Shown one piece after another: positions 55,301 through 64,000 of a DNA stretch of 64,000 nt. Position 1 is the stretch's first letter. Every line of letters begins with the position of its first letter. The position numbers and the translations under genes are program-made. The notes under the pieces were generated by a model. It worked only from the letters and a program-made list of their open reading frames with translations, was not told the DNA's origin and ran no database searches. This DNA is from Steinernema hermaphroditum (taxonomy: Eukaryota; Nematoda; Chromadorea; Rhabditida; Steinernematidae), in assembly GCA_030435675.1 (NCBI GenBank), contig CM059622.1, positions 3,472,001 to 3,536,000 on the forward strand. Direction: 5' to 3'.

Positions 55301-58300
55301 TTTTTTGGGGCGGCAGAATCTGAATGCACCCTGCTTACACTTTCCGCCTTCATTTTCTTAGGAAAAAGAGCCTTGTATTAGATCAATGTTCAAGCGAACC
55401 GGTAGCAAAGTTTGTGGGGAAAACGTGGGTAAAAGTCCATGAGCAATCCATGATTGAAAATGGCGAAAAAAGAAAGACGAAATTCGTGGCTTCCATGAAC
55501 TTGGTCCCGCGGCGATCATCCTTACCCATGCTTTCCTAACTATCCATGTTTTATACCCATCCCTTGTGAATCGTTGTTTAAAATCCTAAAAAGTGCACAC
55601 CACTAAGTTAGCCGACATAGTAAATATTAGTCCATAGCGGCCAGAGGAACTCACTCTGCACGAACACTTCCTCGAACTGCACTTTCCACTGCAAATTAAA
55701 TTCATTGTGTACTCCCGAAGGCACTAAACTTAATGCGCTTGTTTTTCGACGTTCTTAAATGACATGGAAGGGCATGTACGCTGATGATGTGGATGTATGG
55801 GAACTTAAATTTAATTGGATTATTCCCCTCCATAGCACTGAGTATGAGTTTGAACTTTTTGGAGCTGCTAAGGCTGTGTGCTACTTAAGGGTTTAGGGTC
55901 AGTAGCTAAGGAAGGGTCTGCATCTCTATAATATGGAGGCTATCAAGGTATCCACATGAATTCCCTTGAGGCTGGAGGTGGTAAAGCTGGTTACCACGGA
56001 AAGGAAATCAAGATTTGGATGCTCAAAAGGTTGAACTGAAGGCTACAGAATCCAGAAATACAGCATTTTTAGATACGTTAGTTATTGTCAGCGATGGGAA
56101 ATAGAATTTTTGGAGGTCTCGAATGCTAAAAGCTCAACTAGCTAGTTATCATGAAAAGGCAATTCTGTGGCCTTCAGCCTTCCGTTCAAAACTCAACTAA
56201 CGGTCTTTATGACATTGGATTTTCACCATTATGTACTTCGTGAGAGTCGTTTCTGCAAACATCCCACAAATATAGCCGTTAAATTTTACTATATGTACTA
56301 AAAAGTCGTAAACTGAACGAGTTTGTTTGTGATTTCGATTTTTATGTGTCTGCGAATCTCCTACGGTAATCGCCATTTATGTCGCCACTAAATCGCATCT
56401 CACATTATCCACGTTTTGCACTTCTGGAATTACCCTATAAATATGACTCTTAAATTTTATTACATCTACCGTAGTCAGCCTATATCAAACTATAGTCGAG
56501 GGTATGAGAACCCATAAATTTGAGAGAAAACCTTTGAACTCATTACCATAATGACGAGGCACCATTACACAACATTCCCACCGTTCCATGATACCTTAAA
56601 GTACCTACTGTATTTTATGATAGCTCGTAAAATGGCCGTGTATAAGAAGTTCTCATTTGCGGCAGTCCGAAGAGGTGGTTGTTTGCACGGGTTTTTTGGA
56701 TCCACTCGAGAGAGTGACTCAGGCGAAGCCACTTAAGTTCCTCATTTTCCTCGTGGATGCGCGTTTTTATCCAGATAGAAAGGTTGATCATTCCATGGGT
56801 TGGTGGGGGCATTTTTTGGGAGATACCACGCTACGTCACCAATAGGTTTTTCCAGATCTTAGCTAACCTGCATTGACTCAAAAATTCCCAGGTATCCCTT
56901 TTCAAAACTTGGGGATTTGCCTGTAATTCGATCGCTCTTTGGCAATCGGCGAACAACGGTGGTGACTCAACAAGAAGCCGTCCATTATTGCTCCAGACTA
57001 CTGTATACCCATATATTATGCGTCAGGACAAAAGCCCTTGGACAATCACCCTAAATGTGTTTTCCCAGACGGGCCGATTTCAAATCGCCGAGACTCTGTT
57101 ACCGATGTATGCACTCTGCTATCGCACAACATCCAAACGATGATTCTTGCGCCTAAAAACAAAACAATTATGCCCGGGCTTGTAGTTGCCGCCTCTCGCA
57201 TCCGATGTGTGCACAGGGAAGCGCGCTGCTCGAATCGTTCTCGCTGCGTTCTTCAGATGATTCGAGGTTGTTCGACTAAGAATACTCTCAAGTGGTGGCC
57301 TATTTTTAGCCTCGCCTTCTCTTCTTGGCTTTAAATGGCAAAATTTGTCGGATATCCAGCACCTCCCATCAAAACAATACGTCAGTTCCTTTTTGTTTTG
57401 TACATGTCGGATAAACATAGAAATCCGATACGTCAGAGCATTGTTTTGACATGTGGATTAGGTGTCGACTGATTTCCGAGATGAATTTCGAGACGCAACA
57501 TGATCAGCTTGTCATGTGTAGTGTGAACATGTCGTCAACAGATTCATGAAATGTCATGAGTTGTGTGGTTTCAGTTTTTAGATTCGCAGCCTATTCACCC
57601 CGATTTCCGATTAGGAATTTTTCGCACGAACTAACCTTTTGAAAAGTGAAAGTGTTTGCCTTTCCATCGAATATTCCAAGAAGTGTTTTCAGACTAGAAT
57701 CATCAGTATGTGCATGATCGTGAGAATTGCTGAAAAGTAGACCATAAAAGGCGAACAAAGAGTGTAACATTTTTATTCTTGCTACTGTCTTTTTGTATTG
57801 AGTCAGGTCTCTGAAAACGGTCCTTCTTTTTGTATCCGAAAACCGGAGTAGTTTGATGGGACTATCAATGGGTATGTGATCTTGTAGGACCTGAGCGGGA
57901 AATCCGTTGCTGTCCAAGTGTAGAAGAGTTCCTTCTTTGGTTGTCTTAGTATAGAAACCATAGTAGAAAGGAACTAGAAATTAACAGGCGTTCTTTTAGG
58001 ACCTGTTCACGAAATGTGGCGCTTCTTTGGTTGTCTTAGTACAGGTCTGCAGAGTATACCTTAGTGACCTCTCAGGTTTCACGATCCAGATCGTGTCCAA
58101 GTGAAAAAGGCTGTCACACTGCCACTCAGGGAAAGGTTCGAGAACCTAGAGCACAGATTAATCCAATCTGATCGTGTTACGTACATTGTGTTGCGTAATT
58201 GACGTAGAGAGTCCAGAACAACGGCTGAAAGTTGTTTTCTACAAAGTCCAAACTTCTATTTCGAGTTTGAGTTCTTCGCCTTTTTTTATACAATACAAGT

Positions 58301-59183
58301 GTAAGGAACGTGGGAGACACAACTTTGTACTTCACCTCTCGTTCCCACTCATTTTTATTATCGGTGTTTCTCTGTTTTCACAGTTGAAATCAAAGCCATT
58401 TTTGTCCTTGGCCTGAAGTTATGTGTTTGGTTAGATGAACTTAATGCTAAACGGCAAAAAACACTTTCCAATTTCCATACAGTTGTGCTAGTGTGTTTTT
58501 GGAGAATTGAAACGAGGAACTCGGCCCCGTCCTCTAAACGTTAAATTATTCACCAAAAGTTTTATTGTTTATCGGAAGGCCTGGCTTCGTTTTTTTATCT
58601 TCAAGCTTTGGCGGTCTGTTTGTGGTGGAACTCTATCTTCACTCCCCATATGGACATGTTCTTCTTGGTCATCTTGGTCGTGTCACGATCCTATGTAGAC
58701 CATGTTTAGTCTCTAATGTCTGCCGGACAATGGATAATCAGACCCATTGAGAAATGAATCACTTCCCCTTTTGAATAAGAAGATCATTGTCAGGTCATTT
58801 TACACATACTCAACCAGTATTTCTCCTTCTTTTTTCGATCAAAAATCGCCCGGAGGACATCAGAAGACGCCCGCCTTTAGCGCTCAAATTACACTTAACC
58901 AGTTTTCTGTTTTGATACGATGAAAAAACCATTAATTTTGTTTTTATGTGCCTCCGTTCTTTGGTATCTCATATAGTGAAAGAGATATTACAAACAATGA
59001 AGGTCAGTTGCTCCACCACCTATCAGACGGCCGATCTCGTCAAAAAACTTGTCTACACGTCTACGAGACAAGGAACTACAAAGTACTTTTACACTTGATC
59101 ACTCCACCTGATCGGGTCGTATCTTTTGCGTGTTGGTCGGTTTTTTTATGCGCAAAATCTTGGCCAATTTCTTAGGTATGACC
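49376..59183. other. Gene-poor stretch upstream of trhr-1
   Basis: No gene is recognised in nearly 10 kb. A C-run lies at 51391-51404. The phrase CTTCTTTGGTTGTCTTAGTA occurs at 57934 and 58022. Open frames at 53764-54464 and 54709-55166 are unsupported. Long non-coding flanks are common for neuronal GPCR genes, so distal regulatory DNA is a reasonable guess. Confidence 0.35.
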
Positions 59184-59243
59184 TGGGATATCCTAGATCT
59201 GGGTTCTTCCTTTTGGGATATCCTAGATCTGGGTGCTTCCTTT
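59184..59243. repeat. 30-bp tandem duplication
   Basis: TGGGATATCCTAGATCTGGG plus a ten-base tail occurs at 59184-59213 and 59214-59243 with one mismatch (T/G). It is about 1 kb upstream of trhr-1. The unit is itself partly palindromic (GGATATCC, AGATCT). Confidence 0.85.
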
Positions 59244-60230
59244 TCCGCGTCAATCTAATTGGATATGGCAAGGAAGTACAAAGTAGCTCTTTCCTCTTTT
59301 TTATTAGGAAAAGACTTTGCTTTTTCAGCGCGATGTTAGAAAAGTGCACTTTTGATGGATCGATCGATTAGCGAGCAGCTCCAAAATATGTTTTTTTTTT
59401 CGCTTTAAATTTTCTAGAAATAGGGTCTGCTCGCTGAACCCTGCTTCACTTCCTGCAATCTCTGGCCATTTCCCCTTTAGGCCTTAAGAATTGGGTGGCC
59501 GACTGATCGGAATGCACTTTGCTTCAATGTGGAAGAGTTTTCATGATGCGGGATGCCAGTGGAAAACAAAGCTGGTTTACTCGAACGATTCATCTGAGAT
59601 ACGAACATGGACCAGTTCTAGATAGGCTTCTTTCGATCGTGGTCTTTTATGTGAGCTTTTGGAAGAACAGGTCCTAATAAAGTAAGCATCGAATCAAAAA
59701 TAAACGAGTCATCAAATCGATCTAAATCCTTATTGGGTCTAGAACTGAGGCCGTAGAAAATGATGCCTATTCGCTGGCCAAAACACTTAGAGGCTGCTTC
59801 TTTTGACACTCATCAGGGCGCTAAACCTCCCACATATCCTCTAAGATATAATGTTTCTCCCACAGGCTCTTGTCCTCCCCATCCAAAAATCACAACCAAA
59901 CGTCCCCCGATCTTCGACCCTCTCCCGATTTACAAGTTTGCCCTTAGCCGCCCCTCCTTCTACGAATCAAAGCCGTTTCCCGCACTTACTGTTCCGCGCT
60001 CCTTATCTGCCGCACTTCTCCACAATCCGCACTACCGACCACTATCTCCCCCCGCGGCTACACTCTCAGCGAATCTCCAGTTTCACCACCCCATTGATTG
60101 ATGAGGTGTCACCTGCTTTGCCCTCGCTTTGTCTTTTGGCCCTGTGGCCACGCGGAAACCGGTTTTTCCACGCTCGCGCTGTATAGTTCTTCTGGCGGCG
60201 CTGTGTGTGGCCCCTTGGTGATACGGTCGT

Positions 60231-60238
60231 CGTTTCAG
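60231..60238 (+). promoter_or_regulatory. Trans-splice (or cis) acceptor in front of trhr-1
   Basis: CGTTTCAG ends two bases before the ATG at 60241. This is the nematode acceptor consensus and the usual position for spliced-leader addition. It also rules against using any in-frame codon upstream of 60241. Confidence 0.6.
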
Positions 60239-60240
60239 CG

Positions 60241-62484
60241 ATGGCGAACATATCTGCCGCGGACGTTCTATGGCTGTGTCCAACACTCAAACTGCCGGCG
60301 GACGTGGTGAAACTCGACCTTGAAGACCTGCTGAAGTACCCAGAGTGCGCGGGAATGGCGTCGCTGTCGGGTTCGTCCGCGGGCGCCGACGACGAGTACT
60401 GGCCCATACACACGAGGATTATTATGACTTTTATATTCGCCTGCTTGTCCATCGTCGGCATCGTCGGCAACATCCTCGTGATTACGGTCGTCTTCAAAGT
60501 GCCCGGAATGGTGAGTCCCTAAGAGTTGTGACCGAATGAGTCACTGTGTTTTGATGTCCCAAAAGGGTGTCGGCCAACGTGGCTCCAAAGTGTTTGCTTA
60601 TCGCTTTGGTGACATATCAGCTGATACCGGGAAAAGAGACATTTGGACGCAGAATTATAAGGGCTTAAAATGGGTTTTACGAGTGCAGTTCGGAGATTAA
60701 GTAAATACAAGAAGCGTCCAAAATAAGGGTTTCAAACTGGTTCTTAAAAATGGACATTTGATTCAAGTCGATCGATCATGGGGCATGGTTAGGAGGACAC
60801 TAGGAAACAACACCGCGGATTCTGCGCCCTCAGTTCCACCCATGTTCTAAAAGTGCACTTAAAAATGACAGCATAGTGAGGAGGCCTAGGGCGAAATGCT
60901 GAAATTCGACGCGAATGCTTCCTTCTTTCGAAACTTCGCCCCATGACGTCACCCTCCAATCAGCTGCTGTTTTCTTCGTCCATCTATCACTCGGTCACTT
61001 CGCGGCCGCCTTTGATTCGCACAAATTTATTGAATCATGCCTCCTGACAGCACTCTATTCTCGAGGCCAATTGCCTCCCCGGTGCACTTTTGTCCCGCAA
61101 TTTGTCGTCTAGACTATAGAATGTGTAAGAGCCTGATTTATGGGTTTAATTGTAGGGGAGCTGGAAGTGGGTTTTCACTATAGGACTATATAATATAATA
61201 TTACGACAAAATCAACAAAATTGAGGAGATCAAAATATAACTTTGAAGATTCTTGAGCCCTCCGTTTACACCATCATTCCAGATCACTCCTACAAACTGC
61301 TATCTGGTCTCCTTGGCCCTCAGCGACTGTCTCTTCTTCGTCGCCACAGCACCCACCGAAATCAGCTACCTGCACGTCACCGATGAGTACATTTTCGGCT
61401 CCATCGGCTGCTCCATGTTCTCCTACCTTCCTTTCCTGGCCATAAACACGTCGTCTCTCTCCATCGCCGCCTTCACAATCGAGCGCTTCATCGGCATCTG
61501 CTATCCTATCCAGGCCAGGTAAGACCGCCGCCTTCGATCCCTGGTAACCACAGAATTCAGATACATCTGCACCGTGAAGCGCGCCAAAATGATCATCGCC
61601 GGCATCTGGGCGTTCTGCATCATCTACAACAGCCCGTGGCTCTATCTGGCCACGGTCAAGGAGGACGAACATGGGTCGGCCTGTGGATTCAAGCTGGAAA
61701 GAGACAACTGGACCTACAAGACGATCTTCTTCGGAGACTTCTTCGCCTTCTACGTCATCCCCATGTTCCTCTACATGATAATCTACGGAAAAATCGCATT
61801 TACTCTGAAGAAAAACGACATTCGCCATCAGGTCACTAAGAAGTCTCACGGCAGCAACGGTACCTTAACAACAGTACCCTACAGGTCATCTTATCGATGT
61901 GATTTTAGGCTCTCGAAAAAGTGCCATCTTGACCTCGACAAGCAGTAATGGAACAACGAACACCACAGCCACCACCTGCGAGTTCCAGATCACCCGCGGA
62001 GGCCTCAAGGGCAGTTCGAAGAAGTCGAAGAACTCCGTGGTCAAGATGCTCGCCCTGGTCGTGCTGGTCTTCGCCGTCTGCTGGCTCCCCTACCGCGCAA
62101 TGGTCATGTACAACTCGTTTGCCATGGTTCGATGGGACCCCGACTGGTAAGCCTATCTCTTTCCCCCTCTCATTCTTAGCTCCATTCCTCCAGGTACATC
62201 TTCTTCTCAAAAACTCTGATTTTCGTCAATTGCGCCATAAACCCCATTGTGTACAACGTAATGAGTGGAAAGTTCCGAAACGCCTTCAAGAAGCTCTTCG
62301 GAAAGAGCTCCAGCAAAACATACTATCAACGTAAGATCTGAAGTTTTCCAACGAGTCCTTACAGAATCTGATTCTAGATACACTATACCCAGGAGGTGTT
62401 AGATCGTCGAATGGAATGGCTGAGCGTCGCCTTCTGATGACAAAGCAGATGTCGGACGAAGAGTCAACGACGCAGAAATTCTAA
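60241..62484 (+). CDS. trhr-1: Thyrotropin-releasing-hormone-receptor-like GPCR
   Basis: A complete rhodopsin-class receptor: exons 60241-60510, 61283-61518, 61561-61859, 61909-62146, 62194-62330 and 62378-62484, all GT-AG, giving 428 residues. Seven membrane spans are visible. Landmarks: Asn77 (TM1 GNILV), Asp105 (TM2 LALSD), Cys133 and Cys210 (disulfide pair), ERF at 157-159 in place of DRY, Trp185 (TM4), CWLPYR with Pro329 (TM6) and NPIVY with Pro365 (TM7). TPTNCYLVSLAxxD, AFTIERxIxICxPI and PYRxxVxxNSF match vertebrate TRH receptors closely. The N terminus has one NIS glycosylation site; the cytoplasmic tail is Ser/Lys-rich. C. elegans TRHR-1 binds a TRH-like neuropeptide and couples through Gq. 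Intron 1 is 772 bp, the others 42-49 bp. AATAAA lies at 62587. Confidence 0.94.
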
Positions 62485-63731
62485 GAAGTTCTCAAAAAAC
62501 CGATCCGGGATTGCTGTACATATGTAGAGAATGCGTTGCGTTTCACGTAATTACGGGTTTACAATTTGTGTAATACGTTAAGCTAAAATAAATGTATATA
62601 CATAACTGACGTGTATCCAACAAGGTAGATCCAAAAAGCAGATAAGAACGGAATGTTCGGGTGCCCGAAACTGAACACGAATTAACTCGCCGACAGGAGA
62701 CGTTTTGATTTTCGCCGCTCATTTTTGGTTTATTATCTGTTTTTGTTCCCTTTCCATGAATTTGGACAATCCCCACGTGGATTGGGATTTCAAAACATTT
62801 CAAAAGATTTGTAATAGCATCAGATAGCAGATGCAGACAACTAAGAACATGGGGATTTTCATTGAAAAATAACCAAACAAATCGTGCAAATACTGTGAAT
62901 CATCTTTCTCTCCATTGAAAATAATCTAGGAAGTGAAAAGGCGCCTTCGAAGAACCGTCTTTTCTTAATAAGCTACCTCATGAATAGAAAGGGAAAGAAA
63001 ATACCAGAAACAGATAATAAACCAACAATGAGCGGCGAAAATCAATCGCGTCCTGTAGGTGAGTCTGTGCACTTTGAGCGCGGGGGTTTCCACTAGTCTA
63101 AATGATTTGAAAGCGCGTTTTGAAAAGATTCAATAGATTCAAACTGACCTGAAATAGCAGTTCAGTGGAGTCAGTCTATCATTTTGCACTGTAGGTCTCT
63201 GAGGATGCTAGGCCTAGTATTTCTTTACAGTTTCACTTTTAGCCTTTTCGCTGTACGCGGATATTTGTGTCCCCTGGATATTCTCTCGGCAATTCATTTC
63301 TGTCATCGAAACGGGGATGACCAGTCCTGACCAGAGCGCCAAGAGCGCGACGTTACCGGAAGTCAAAGACTGCGAACAACGCTCAGACATAAAACGATGA
63401 TGCCTCTCTTCCCCCCGGCTATCACTTCTCCTGGAACAACATTCGACCTTCGCCCATCTGATAACCACAACCAAGAAGAAGTCATCAAGTTATTCCCCCA
63501 CCGAAGGATTCACGAGACTCCAAGCCACCTAGAACGACGACCTCTCCAGTCAGCCATTTCTCACGTCATTCACCTGAAGGCCGTCTTGTCTATTTACGTA
63601 ACTTCTCTAATAAACTGATTTGTAACATACCGTATGTAACATATAGGCCGTTCCTTTGGGATGCTCATATGAAAACATTGAAAAAAAACACAAAACCCTG
63701 AGTTTGCGAGTTTATTTCTCATATCTAAGGC
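62485..63731. other. 3' flank of trhr-1 and intergenic
   Basis: The trhr-1 3' UTR ends near the AATAAA at 62587-62592. A second plus-strand AATAAA lies at 63609. Frames at 63214-63474 (minus) and 63397-63618 (plus) overlap each other and are not supported. Confidence 0.4.
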
Positions 63732-64000
63732 TTACGCCTTGCGAGACGTCATATGTATGCACAAGAAATACATTGTCACACCGTAGTCGCCGGTCTTCTT
63801 CTGGCTTCGGCACATCAGAGTAGAACAAGGCGATCCCATCAGTGTGCGCAGAGATGAGAAGAGCTGATTCAGTTGGAGCACAGCGCATTTGTCTTCAACT
63901 CGGGTGGCGGCGCGGACGTCGGAGTTAAAGAGCTTCTTCGGCAGTTTCCGCGGGAGACACGCGAAGAACGGCATCTCGATGAAACGCGTCGGTGGAGCAC
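63732..64000 (-). CDS. Possible C-terminal part of a gene running off the right edge
   Basis: Minus-strand DNA of coding-like composition reaches the window edge. One frame is open from the edge to a TAA at 63734 (contains RFIEMPFFACLPRKLPKKLF and VEDKCAVLQLNQLFSSLRTL), with AATAAA 16 nt further on. A second register over the same DNA gives an equally protein-like end, PTESALLISAHTDGIALFYS then DVPKPEEDRRL...SLRYEK, whose stop overlaps the AATAAA. That register is interrupted upstream by two stops without a usable intron. One of the two is real at most, or the gene carries a frameshift. No family is recognised. Confidence 0.35.
   Translation of the reverse strand, partial: APPTRFIEMPFFACLPRKLPKKLFNSDVRAATRVEDKCAVLQLNQLFSSLRTLMGSPCSTLMCRSQKKTGDYGVTMYFLCIHMTSRKA

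Noticed and set aside
60205..60240. Upstream extension of trhr-1 by 12 codons
   Set aside because: The upstream codon is GTG rather than ATG, and a TTTCAG acceptor lies between it and the ATG at 60241.
1..64000. CRISPR array or bacterial operon
   Set aside because: The regularly spaced short repeats (15-21 bp units) are adjacent tandem or inverted arrays without unique spacers, and the genes have spliceosomal introns, so the DNA is eukaryotic.

Overview
The window is nuclear DNA of a free-living or parasitic nematode, probably of the rhabditid/tylenchine type. The evidence is: genes with very short introns (43-50 bp) ending in the worm-type TTTCAG/TTTTCAG acceptor; the same acceptor sitting directly in front of start codons, as expected for spliced-leader trans-splicing; a 22-nt sequence that differs from nematode SL1 at one base; a PAN/CTLD secreted-protein family of the kind expanded in nematodes; and clear orthologues of C. 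elegans acaa-2 and trhr-1. No bacterial or viral gene is seen. The species cannot be named from sequence alone.

Layout. 0-3.4 kb: the 3'-truncated end of a PAN-domain gene, a 1.1-kb non-autonomous hAT transposon with a perfect 8-bp target duplication, and a decayed PAN fragment. 3.5-5.0 kb: a complete six-exon mitochondrial 3-ketoacyl-CoA thiolase (acaa-2, 396 aa). 6.3-9.6 kb: a head-to-head pair of intronless paralogues of an unrecognised nematode family, then a 70-bp hAT MITE. 10.3-11.2 kb: a short TATA-to-AATAAA unit with the SL1-like sequence immediately after it. 11.5-12.6 kb: a two-exon sigma-type glutathione S-transferase whose expected catalytic Tyr is Trp. 14.9-22.3 kb: two tandem, co-oriented paralogues with PAN + CCP-rich + C-type lectin architecture, separated by a nest of repeat elements (17.1-19.3 kb). 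23-31 kb: dispersed repeats, a 287-bp inverted repeat with open coding arms around a coiled-coil reading frame, a 53-aa candidate membrane micropeptide and a dead mariner transposase. 31-60 kb: almost 30 kb with no recognisable gene, holding small MITEs, hairpins and a few GC-rich islands. 60.2-62.5 kb: a complete six-exon TRH-receptor-like GPCR (trhr-1, 428 aa). The right edge may hold the end of a further minus-strand gene.

How it fits together. The genes are ordinary, independently transcribed nuclear loci, not an operon. The PAN/CTLD genes form a local family (three recognisable copies plus one fragment) that probably arose by duplication; two share an upstream motif as well as identical intron phases. 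The most unusual material is non-genic: (i) a family of modular elements in which one conserved core is flanked by inverted arrays of short tandem repeats, with a different repeat unit in each copy; (ii) the inverted repeat whose arms differ in their core only at two synonymous sites; (iii) an isolated SL1-like sequence with a 5' splice site.
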